Notes under the pieces: generated by a model
Databases searched by the model: none
Told to the model about the DNA's origin: nothing
The model's input: the letters and a program-made list of their open reading frames with translations, nothing else
Part shown: positions 33,680 to 41,326 of the stretch, in pieces
Layout: the number at the start of each line of letters is the position of its first letter
Position numbering within the stretch: the first letter of the stretch is position 1
NCBI GenBank assembly: GCA_023408815.1
Contig: JAEYJO010000047.1
Coordinates: 124,001 to 188,000, forward strand
From: Bacillota bacterium
Lineage (GTDB): Bacteria > Bacillota > Clostridia > Lachnospirales > Lachnospiraceae
Reading direction: 5' to 3'
DNA: 64,000 bases
Translations under genes and position numbers: made by a program

Positions 33680-35419
33680 TCAGACTGTTTTAACTGCCCA
33701 TGTCATGCTTTCATTTTGCAGCGCGTATAGCCGGTGATATAATCCTTCTTGCTCCATAAGCTTATTATGTGTTCCTTCTTCCAGCAAACGCCCCTCTTTG
33801 AGCACAATAATTTTATCGCATTCCACAATGGACCTCAGTTTATGCGCAATAATCAGTACCGTTTTATTTTCTATCAGTGTTCCGATTGCTTCCTGAATTT
33901 TTGTTTCATTTTCAGGATCGATGGATGCAGTGCTTTCGTCCAGAAGAATAATAGGAGCATCTTTCAAAAATGCACGGGCAATGGACAACCGCTGACGTTC
34001 ACCGCCTGACAGCGTTTTTCCATTCTCACCGATTACGGTATCGTATCCTCGCGGCAACCGCTCGATAAACTCGTCGCAGCGAGCCAGCTTTGCTGCGGCA
34101 ACGATCTCTTCTTTTGTAGCATTCTCCCTGCCAATCTTGATATTGTTAAAGATGGTATCATTAAATAAAACTACATCCTGAAAAACAATGGAATAATTCT
34201 TCAGCAAAGCTTCCGGAGAAACAGCATTGATATTAACGCCGCCGATGGATATGCTTCCGCTCTGTATATCCCAAAAGCGTGCGGCCAATTTGCACAGGGT
34301 GCTTTTCCCGCAACCGGACGGTCCTACAAGCGCTGTAATTTCGCCCTGTCTGGCAGTAAAAGAAACATCGTGGAGCACATTCTCTTGATTGTAACCAAAG
34401 CTGACATGGTCAAAGGTAATGTCAAATTGAGACAGATTTACTTTTTCGCTTCCACTCTGCTCAGGGTAATCCAGCAGAGTGCGAATTCTTTTTGCACTGA
34501 CCAGCGAATAAATCAATTCGCCAAGCATTTCACACGCTCTTGTCAGTGGCTCATAGATTCTGGCAGCGATGAACAGGAAAAACAAGAGTGTAAGTATACT
34601 GACCTCTCCCGAAATCAGCAGTGCAGAGCCGGTAATAATGACAAATCCCAGTCCAATGCGCATAACATTATAGGAAATGGAAATCGATAGCCCTGCCAAA
34701 AGCTCATGCAGGACAAGGCCGGGAATAATTCGCTTGATTTTGTATGCCAGCCCCTTTTGATAGTCACCCATTTTCTGCGAAGTCCGAAGCACCTTCATAT
34801 TTTCAAGATATTCCTGCAAACCGTCGCTGATATTCAGCTTTTTTTGTTTGTTCTTCTTATTTGCACCCTCAGAAATCGCTTTGGACATCGACATAGAGAT
34901 GGCGGCGAGGGGCAGGCAGGCGGCCAGGCTTAGCGCCAGACGCCAATCATAAATAAAAAGGATACCGATAGTAATAAATCCGGATAGCAAGCCGCTGATC
35001 AGCTCTGTCATAACCGTGGCAAGCGTATTTGCAGTAACCGCGACATCATCCATAATAACTGAGGTCAAATCGCTTAAATCCCTCTTGCCAAGATAAGAAA
35101 GAGGAAGCCGCCGTATTTTATCCGCCAGTTCCATGCGTAGACGCATGTCCTCTCTGCCGGAGGTGAAATACTTTTTGCGATAGGTGATCTTATAGGTTAC
35201 AAAGATTACGGCCATAAGCACAAAGGCAGCACTCCAATAGCCCCAAAGCGGAATAGCGCCCTGTGTATATCCAAAGTAGCGGCTCACCATCTCATTTGTC
35301 ACAAGTGCCAACAGGACTACCGGCAGCAAGGCGGCCAGATTGAAAAGGGTCATGAAAAAGCTGGCTTTTAAAATGGACCGGTTTGCACCGGCGCTTAATC
35401 GGTAAATATTCTTAAACAT
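33680..35419 (-). CDS. ABC exporter-fold ATPase/permease, second half-transporter
   Basis: A 579-residue half-transporter with six membrane segments (about 1-310) and a C-terminal ATPase. Walker A is GPSGCGKST, the signature LSGGERQR and Walker B IILLDESTASID. The start is set by a GGAGGG site that lies within the 3' end of the previous gene; the two genes overlap by eight bases, so they form a heterodimer made together. The pair resembles the IrtA/IrtB and YbtP/YbtQ kind, which have the exporter fold but import ferric siderophores. With an ECF importer in the same operon, a role in metallophore handling is plausible, and drug export is an alternative. Confidence 0.88.
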   Translation of the reverse strand: MFKNIYRLSAGANRSILKASFFMTLFNLAALLPVVLLALVTNEMVSRYFGYTQGAIPLWGYWSAAFVLMAVIFVTYKITYRKKYFTSGREDMRLRMELADKIRRLPLSYLGKRDLSDLTSVIMDDVAVTANTLATVMTELISGLLSGFITIGILFIYDWRLALSLAACLPLAAISMSMSKAISEGANKKNKQKKLNISDGLQEYLENMKVLRTSQKMGDYQKGLAYKIKRIIPGLVLHELLAGLSISISYNVMRIGLGFVIITGSALLISGEVSILTLLFFLFIAARIYEPLTRACEMLGELIYSLVSAKRIRTLLDYPEQSGSEKVNLSQFDITFDHVSFGYNQENVLHDVSFTARQGEITALVGPSGCGKSTLCKLAARFWDIQSGSISIGGVNINAVSPEALLKNYSIVFQDVVLFNDTIFNNIKIGRENATKEEIVAAAKLARCDEFIERLPRGYDTVIGENGKTLSGGERQRLSIARAFLKDAPIILLDESTASIDPENETKIQEAIGTLIENKTVLIIAHKLRSIVECDKIIVLKEGRLLEEGTHNKLMEQEGLYHRLYALQNESMTWAVKTV

Positions 35420-37199
35420 ATTTCTTCCCTCCAATCCGCCAGGAAATGCTGCTTTGATACTCTTCAAACATATGGGTGTAAATACCTCCCGCTTTCAGCA
35501 GCTCGGCATGGGTTCCTCGTTCTGTAATTTTCCCGTGCTCCAGCACACAAATTTGGTCGGCGTGGATAATAGTAGACAGGCGATGTGCAATCATAAGCAC
35601 TGTCTTTCCCCGAAGCAGCTCGTCCAACGCCATTTGGATCAGATACTCGTTTTCCGCATCGGCAAACGCCGTTGCCTCGTCGAGCAGCACGACAGGAGCG
35701 TCCTTCAGAATTGCGCGCGCCAATGCGACACGCTGCATTTCACCGCCGGAAAGGTAGACGCCTTTCTTACCGATTACCGTATCGGCGCCATGGGGAAATT
35801 TTTCTATAATGTCATCGCATTGTGCCAAATGAAGTGCGCGCAGTACATCCTCCCGCGAAGCTTCGGGCGTGTAAAAAGACACATTATCCAAAATAGACAT
35901 TTTGAAAAGGCTGGTATCCTGAAATACAATACTGACCTGTTTCATCCACGAATCATAGTCCATATTTCTGACATCTACTCCGCCAACTTCGACGGAACCT
36001 GCCTGTACATCCCAGAATCGAGCAATGAGATTGGCTACCGTGCTTTTGCCGCCGCCGGATTCGCCTACCAAGGCAGTAACCGTTCCCTGTTTTATGGTAA
36101 GGGACACATCATCCAGTGCTTTTTCTGCGCCATCCTCGTAGGTAAAGGATACATGATCCAGTGTAATGTCATAGTTTAATGGTATTCGGGGTTCCCGGGT
36201 TTGCGGCAGAGATTTCTCATTCATAATTTTATCGATGGCATCCATGGAAGATTTTGCAACCATCAGGTTAGATGCACTTTTCATAATCCTGTTTAAGATT
36301 GTAACAATGGCGGGAATCAACACGGCAAAGAAGATAAAGCTCAGAATCATACGTTCGGTATTTCCGCCAGAATTAAAGAGATTAATTCCTCCAGGTATTA
36401 AAAAAAAGAAAATCCCGTTAATAACCGCATTGTATGCGCTGTCACTATTCTCCATAGACAGCGCATATTTGATTACATAATCGCTATATTCTTTTACGGC
36501 TGCTTTATAACGCCGGAAGGAATTGGCCGTCTGTCCGAAAGCCTTTACAACAGAAATCCCCCGTACATACTCCGTCGCTGCGTTACTGATGTCTTCTGCT
36601 GATTTTTGGTATTGCTTTGCCAGGCCCTCGCTTGCGCCTTTGAGCATAGAAGCAAGAATCCCGAATCCAATCAAAATGGGAAGCAGACAAACCAGAGACA
36701 GACGCCAGTCATATGTAAACATAAACACCAAAAAAGCAATAGGGAGAACCAACGACTGAACAAAATCCGGTATTTGATGCGCAATAAGAGTTTCCAGATT
36801 ATCCGTGTTCTTTTCGATTATTTTCCTTTGCTTGCCACTCGGATTGATGGAGTGGTATCCTAAGGGGAGTGCTCCGATATGATCAATCAGCTTGATTCGA
36901 AGCCTTGCCACTGTGTTATAGGCTGTAATGTGGGAAAACAGCAGCGCCATCCCATACAACCCGAATGAAATAGAAATCAGGAAAACAGCCTGCCATCCCA
37001 ATTCTGTCAATCCGGCCTGATCCAATTTGGAAAAGTCCCCCAGTGACTGCACAATTTCCTTCGCAACATTATAAACACAAACAAATGCGCTTAAATTTAC
37101 TACGGCAGCAATTGCAGCCATAAAAGCAGAAATCGCCATCGTTATCTTGAACTTTCCCATGTAACTGAACAAGCGAGAAAATACGCTCTCTTCTTTCAT
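35412..37199 (-). CDS. ABC exporter-fold ATPase/permease, first half-transporter
   Basis: A 595-residue half-transporter: six membrane segments, then an ATPase with GESGGGKST, LSGGEMQRVALARA and VVLLDEATAF. The D-loop region reads AFADAEN rather than the usual SALD, and its partner has ASIDPEN. Such differences are common in heterodimers with one weak catalytic site. It is the first gene of the operon, preceded by GGAGGG and by a palindrome shared with the iron operon. The TetR gene lies immediately upstream on the same strand. Confidence 0.88.
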   Translation of the reverse strand: MKEESVFSRLFSYMGKFKITMAISAFMAAIAAVVNLSAFVCVYNVAKEIVQSLGDFSKLDQAGLTELGWQAVFLISISFGLYGMALLFSHITAYNTVARLRIKLIDHIGALPLGYHSINPSGKQRKIIEKNTDNLETLIAHQIPDFVQSLVLPIAFLVFMFTYDWRLSLVCLLPILIGFGILASMLKGASEGLAKQYQKSAEDISNAATEYVRGISVVKAFGQTANSFRRYKAAVKEYSDYVIKYALSMENSDSAYNAVINGIFFFLIPGGINLFNSGGNTERMILSFIFFAVLIPAIVTILNRIMKSASNLMVAKSSMDAIDKIMNEKSLPQTREPRIPLNYDITLDHVSFTYEDGAEKALDDVSLTIKQGTVTALVGESGGGKSTVANLIARFWDVQAGSVEVGGVDVRNMDYDSWMKQVSIVFQDTSLFKMSILDNVSFYTPEASREDVLRALHLAQCDDIIEKFPHGADTVIGKKGVYLSGGEMQRVALARAILKDAPVVLLDEATAFADAENEYLIQMALDELLRGKTVLMIAHRLSTIIHADQICVLEHGKITERGTHAELLKAGGIYTHMFEEYQSSISWRIGGKKYV

Positions 37200-37224
37200 T
37201 ACGTCCCTCCTAATCCTTATTTAA

Positions 37225-37240
37225 GTTAGTGTTAACTAAC
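37225..37240. promoter_or_regulatory. Operator-like palindrome GTTAG-N6-CTAAC
   Basis: GTTAG (37225-37229), TGTTAA, CTAAC (37236-37240). It lies 26-41 bases before the first half-transporter start, between it and the TetR gene terminator. The same arms and spacing occur at 26817-26832 in the iron operon promoter. The adjacent TetR protein is the first candidate to bind here; a metal-responsive regulator is another. Confidence 0.55.
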
Positions 37241-37250
37241 CAATGTCATA

Positions 37251-37281
37251 AAAACAAATGCCCTTGAGCGGCATTTGTTTT
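37251..37281 (-). terminator. Terminator after the tetR-type gene
   Basis: A perfect 12-base stem (AAAACAAATGCC / GGCATTTGTTTT) with a 7-base loop directly follows the TetR stop codon and ends in T-rich sequence on the minus strand. It separates the regulator from the ABC/ECF operon. Confidence 0.85.
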
Positions 37282-37905
37282 CTAGTGAAGAATATCAGCC
37301 CATCCGGCATTAAAGAAATATTGAAGCTGTTCCGTATATATTCGGGCATCTTCACGACTCATATTGTGAATAACCGGTTCAAAAAGTCCGTTTAAATGCG
37401 AAGTGATCAGTATATGGATGATTTCAGGTGTCACTTTTTTTCCTTGGATAATCGCTTCACGGTTTGTTTCTTTAATGAACCGCATGGTAGACCCAACGAG
37501 AATATCCGCTAATTCGTGCAGATAGTTCTCATAAGAGGAGCCCTTCGAGGACTCTATCAGTAACTTAAATACATCAAAATTTTCATAAACAAAATCAATA
37601 AAATCCACAAAACCATTGGTCTGCGATTTAGGAGCAAACGCAGCATTATTTTTTTCGTTATCCGGCAAATTATGAAAGTCGTCATTGACACCTTTGAGCA
37701 AATTTTTAAATTGATCTGCCACCGGAGAAACCAACGCACAAAACAACTCATCTTTTCCTGAATATCTTTTATATAATGCTCCAGAGGTCACTCCTGCGTT
37801 TTTACATATTACATTCGTAGAAGCTTTTTCATAACCACAAGATAGAAATTCGTTTTTTGCGGATTGCAAGATACGCGGGTCAATACTTGTATCAGGCTTT
37901 GACAT
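37282..37905 (-). CDS. TetR-family transcriptional regulator
   Basis: A 207-residue repressor. The N-terminal helix-turn-helix is clear (RILQSAKNEFLSCGYEKAS then CKNAGVTSGALYKRYSGKDELF). The C-terminal ligand domain is helical and not assignable to a ligand. It is transcribed toward the half-transporter genes but ends at a strong terminator before them, so it can be made separately from the operon that it probably represses. Its own promoter is well formed and has a CTATCGATAG palindrome just downstream. Confidence 0.92.
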   Translation of the reverse strand: MSKPDTSIDPRILQSAKNEFLSCGYEKASTNVICKNAGVTSGALYKRYSGKDELFCALVSPVADQFKNLLKGVNDDFHNLPDNEKNNAAFAPKSQTNGFVDFIDFVYENFDVFKLLIESSKGSSYENYLHELADILVGSTMRFIKETNREAIIQGKKVTPEIIHILITSHLNGLFEPVIHNMSREDARIYTEQLQYFFNAGWADILH

Positions 37906-37933
37906 ACATGCTTTCCTTTCTCTGATATTACCA

Positions 37934-37982
37934 CTATCGATAGCACTACTATCAATATAATGTTTTATCTCTATTTTGTCAA
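37934..37982 (-). promoter_or_regulatory. Promoter and palindrome of the tetR-type gene
   Basis: On the minus strand, TTGACA (37982-37977), 17 bases, TATATT (37959-37954). A perfect 10-base palindrome CTATCGATAG (37934-37943) and nearby repeats of ACTATC follow the -10. This would suit autoregulation. Confidence 0.7.
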
Positions 37983-37988
37983 CAACTT

Positions 37989-38594
37989 TTATTTTTTATC
38001 CATAATCTTACAATATATTACCGCCGCTACCGTACTTAAACAAGTGGCTACAAGTGCCGGCGCAATTACGGCAGTCGGATTCGCACTTCCGTACTGGCTT
38101 CTGTATACGATCATATTTACCGGTATTAATTGGAGGGAGGAAATGTTTAGTATGAGGAAAGTGCACATTTCCCTGCTTGCCCCCCGTATTTTTTTATCTC
38201 CGATATATTCCGGATTCCCTCTCTCTTTTTCCAGCTGTGCCAATGCTTCCATTGCCTTAAGCCCTGCCGGAGTGCAGGCCCAGCCCAGCCCCAATACATT
38301 TGCTATAATATTCGTGGATATATATTCCCTTGCCGCATGTTCCTTGGGTATACGAGGAAACATAAAGGACATGAACGGCGCAATACCGTCGGTCATCTTC
38401 CGAATCAGCCCGGAGGTTTGAGCAATCTGCATCAGACCGACCCACAAGGACATAACGCCCATCATCGTAATACATAACGAAACCGCCTCGCCTGCGGAGT
38501 TCAGGGCTGCATTGCTCACAGCCTTTATGTTTCCCGTAAGCGCTCCATAAATAACCCCTATAATAATCATAATCGCCCAAATATAATTTAACAT
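37989..38594 (-). CDS. spmA: Spore maturation protein A
   Basis: A 201-residue membrane protein of the nucleoside-recognition (Gate) superfamily, partner of SpmB in spore core dehydration. Clear SpmA segments are MLNYIWAIMIIIGVIYGAL, MGVMSLWVGLMQIAQTSGL, FPRIPKEHAAREYISTNI and NVLGLGWACTPAGLKAM. The start is taken at MLNYIWA after GGTGA; an ATG 12 bases earlier is possible. Normally spmB follows directly; here the next sequence is the tetR promoter, and spmB is found 32 kb downstream on the same strand with a damaged start. Confidence 0.92.
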   Translation of the reverse strand: MLNYIWAIMIIIGVIYGALTGNIKAVSNAALNSAGEAVSLCITMMGVMSLWVGLMQIAQTSGLIRKMTDGIAPFMSFMFPRIPKEHAAREYISTNIIANVLGLGWACTPAGLKAMEALAQLEKERGNPEYIGDKKIRGASREMCTFLILNISSLQLIPVNMIVYRSQYGSANPTAVIAPALVATCLSTVAAVIYCKIMDKK

Positions 38595-38669
38595 ATGAAT
38601 CACCATCTATTTGCTTGACTAAACTATATTCACATTCCCATTCATATATTCCGACAAAGATTACATATT

Positions 38670-39242
38670 TTATTCTACATTTCTATGCCTGCTTTCCATA
38701 TCCTCATGAGAAATCTGAAGCTTTTCTTCCAATAGCATAACAATGATATCGAACAGCATAAACAAATGTTGTTCAAAAAGATTTCCCATTGGCTGAATGG
38801 AACTGACCGCCCGATCGTCTGTTCCGTTAAATACACTTGCCGGAACGAAAAGAACATAATCTGCCAGACGCGGGGTTATTTCATTCGGCGAACCCGTTAC
38901 AACTGCAATTTCTGCTCCCGTTATTTTCGCTTGTTCCACAACATAATGAATATGTCCTATTTTACCCGATCCATTAGTCGCTATAAATAAGTCGCCTTTC
39001 ATCATTCCGGGCGTTGTATCATCCCATATCCAATGCACTTCTTTGCCCAAATGCATTAACCGCATTGCAAAAGCCCTGCTGGCTGTGCCTTCCCGTCCTA
39101 CTCCCATTACAAAAATACGATTTGCTCTTTCAATCGCATTCATTAAGTCAACTACTTCCTTCAAGTCCTGCTTTTCAAATGCCAGCCTGTGTTCGTCTAA
39201 TATAGCCTTGCTTAATTCGTCATATCGTATTGCTGCATCCAT
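38670..39242 (-). CDS. SIS-domain sugar-phosphate isomerase, 6-phospho-3-hexuloisomerase type
   Basis: A 190-residue single SIS domain protein. It has IFVMGVGREGTASRAFAMRL, where 3-hexuloisomerases have GxGRSG, and later FIATNGSGKIGHI in the phosphate-binding loop and FEQHLFMLFDIIV near the end. The family interconverts arabino-3-hexulose 6-phosphate and fructose 6-phosphate; related proteins act on other ketose phosphates. No hexulose-phosphate synthase is seen here, so a sugar brought in by the adjacent importer is the likelier source of substrate. The start at MDAAIRY follows AAAGGAG. It is the last gene of the importer operon. Confidence 0.82.
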   Translation of the reverse strand: MDAAIRYDELSKAILDEHRLAFEKQDLKEVVDLMNAIERANRIFVMGVGREGTASRAFAMRLMHLGKEVHWIWDDTTPGMMKGDLFIATNGSGKIGHIHYVVEQAKITGAEIAVVTGSPNEITPRLADYVLFVPASVFNGTDDRAVSSIQPMGNLFEQHLFMLFDIIVMLLEEKLQISHEDMESRHRNVE

Positions 39243-39300
39243 GTATTTTTCTCCTTTCACCAATTACACCATATGTACTTCATCTTGTACTTAATATCTG

Positions 39301-40317
39301 CTATGCTTTCGCTTTCATGCTCATTTTAAGCTTTTTATATTCACTGTATTTACCGATAATATGATTCAATCCGAGTACGCAGACTAACATAATTCCCCAG
39401 ATCAACTTCTTTGTATAAGGCGATAAAGACATGATTGTAAATGCGCTGGACATTACCTGCATCAGCAAAATAGCGATTACAACTCCCTGAACCTTTCCTT
39501 TTCCGCCGTTCGGATCAATTCCTCCCACTACGCACACAATCATGGTCTGCAATAAATAGGAATCTCCATATCCCACTTTAGCGGAATTTACGCGGCTCAA
39601 TATAATAATACCGGCAATACCTGCAAGTAGTCCTGTCAATAAAAAAGTGCTGATACACATTTTTTCATTGTGAATTCCACTGAATCTGGCCGCTACCGGA
39701 TTTCCTCCGTACAGATAAAAATTCCTGCCAAAGGATGTATAGGTAAGCACCAGGCCCACGATAACCGCTGCCCCAAGAAATATCCAAAAAATAACGGGCA
39801 GCTCCAGCATTTTAGCCTTTGCTATCATGGAAAATTCCGGTATTAAGTCTCCAACACTTGCGCCGCCGGTTACGGCCATTCCTATACCCTGGAATAAAGT
39901 CATAGTTCCCAGCGTTGCTATGAGCGGAGGTGCAGAGGTCTTCGATATCAATATCCCGTTGAATGACCCGAATAAAAGGCTGCATACCATAGCGAAGATA
40001 AGTGCTAAAATGATTCTTGCCACCCCGTCCGTTCCAAACGATAATTGTCCGTTTAGCACATAAGCCGTAAAAATAGCTACTGTATTAGCATTCGCTATAA
40101 TAGACAAGTCAATGCCGCCCACCATATTCGATAACATCATGGCCAATGCTAAAAAGCCAAATTCAGGCACTTGAAACAGCATAGACTGAATATTGTTCAG
40201 CGATAGCAAAGACGGACCGATAATTATCCGAAGCGTAATGAATATCACAAATGTCAATGTCACTAAAATACTCAAGTTCAAATCACGATTCATATATTCT
40301 CTTATTTTTTTCATCAT
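39301..40317 (-). CDS. Ribose-type sugar ABC permease
   Basis: A 338-residue permease of the RbsC/BPL family with about nine membrane segments. The family motifs are MLSNMVGGIDLSI near residue 60 and VVGGIDPNGGKGKVQG near 263. It ends in a basic tail. It pairs with the permease encoded upstream seven bases away, with the double ATPase and the lipoprotein. The substrate is likely a pentose, ketose or related monosaccharide. Confidence 0.92.
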   Translation of the reverse strand: MMKKIREYMNRDLNLSILVTLTFVIFITLRIIIGPSLLSLNNIQSMLFQVPEFGFLALAMMLSNMVGGIDLSIIANANTVAIFTAYVLNGQLSFGTDGVARIILALIFAMVCSLLFGSFNGILISKTSAPPLIATLGTMTLFQGIGMAVTGGASVGDLIPEFSMIAKAKMLELPVIFWIFLGAAVIVGLVLTYTSFGRNFYLYGGNPVAARFSGIHNEKMCISTFLLTGLLAGIAGIIILSRVNSAKVGYGDSYLLQTMIVCVVGGIDPNGGKGKVQGVVIAILLMQVMSSAFTIMSLSPYTKKLIWGIMLVCVLGLNHIIGKYSEYKKLKMSMKAKA

Positions 40318-40324
40318 ATTCCTC

Positions 40325-41326
40325 CTATTCCGTAAATATCAAATGGCTTCTGTTCTTGATTCTTTCCTGATAGGAAGTTATCGCAACAGAAACTACTAAT
40401 ATCGCTCCTACAAACAGATTGTTCCATGAGGAAGACAAGCCGATCAATATTAGCGTAGAGTTTAATAGATAAATAATGGTAACTCCCAGAATTGTGCCGA
40501 ATATTTTACCCTGACCGCCTGTTATCTTAGTTCCTCCAATTACCACAGCCGCTACGACCATCAATTCATTGCCAACCAGCTTATTCGGATATAACGCATT
40601 GATCTGTGCTACATAGATAATGCCCATAATGCCTGCTAAGAATCCCGAATACGCATACACGAACAACCGGATTCTAAAGGGATTAAATCCTGCCCTCCTT
40701 GCAGACTCCTCATCGTTTCCAATAGCAACGATACCTCTTCCTATCATCGTCTTATAGAGAATCAGCCATGTTGCAATTCCTATTAGCAAAACAGGAACAA
40801 GCGATATTGTTAATCCTACCGCTCCATCCTCCGTTACGATCTTGAATATGGTTCCCTGTCCGAACTCATGCAGGCACTCCGGCAAGACTCCGGCACCAAA
40901 TGATTTATCGCTGATAAAAGTCGTCATAACACCGTGGTATAAATTTTGTGTACCTAATGTAATAATAAACGGCGGCAGCTTTAGCCAGTTAATCAAAAGC
41001 GCATTTATCAGGCCCAGCCCTATTCCGATCATTCCTGAAAAAAGAAAAGCAATTCCTAAGTTATCAATTCCCAACGCGATCATGACATTAATCGTCGTAT
41101 AACTGCCAAACAGTGCGATTGCCATAAAGGAAACATCGATTCCTCCGGATATCATTACTACCAGCAAACCGATAGCAACAATCATTGTTGTGGAAGAGGT
41201 CCTTATAATGTCAAATATTGTTTCAAAATGAAGAAATGCCGGATTTTTAATACTAACTAATATACTATATATAATAATAATTAAGAGAAGTATTTTCTGA
41301 AATTGATCCACTCTCCTTGTCTTCAT
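40325..41326 (-). CDS. Ribose-type sugar ABC permease
   Basis: A 333-residue permease, paralogous to the next one. Motifs are LVVMISGGIDVSFMA near 55, FIITLGTQNLYHGV near 120, and VIGGTKITGGQGKIFGT near 265. About nine membrane segments. Its start overlaps the stop of the ATPase gene by one base. Two different permease genes indicate a heterodimeric channel, as in autoinducer-2 and rhamnose importers. Confidence 0.92.
   Translation of the reverse strand: MKTRRVDQFQKILLLIIIIYSILVSIKNPAFLHFETIFDIIRTSSTTMIVAIGLLVVMISGGIDVSFMAIALFGSYTTINVMIALGIDNLGIAFLFSGMIGIGLGLINALLINWLKLPPFIITLGTQNLYHGVMTTFISDKSFGAGVLPECLHEFGQGTIFKIVTEDGAVGLTISLVPVLLIGIATWLILYKTMIGRGIVAIGNDEESARRAGFNPFRIRLFVYAYSGFLAGIMGIIYVAQINALYPNKLVGNELMVVAAVVIGGTKITGGQGKIFGTILGVTIIYLLNSTLILIGLSSSWNNLFVGAILVVSVAITSYQERIKNRSHLIFTE

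Noticed and set aside
33680..37199. Multidrug exporter as the firm call for the half-transporter pair
   Set aside because: Possible by fold and TetR linkage, but the same operon encodes an ECF importer, so the direction of transport is left open.
5800..37990. Integrative element or prophage with its own integrase
   Set aside because: No integrase, transposase, relaxase or phage gene was seen in the block; only the separation of spmA from spmB suggests an insertion.
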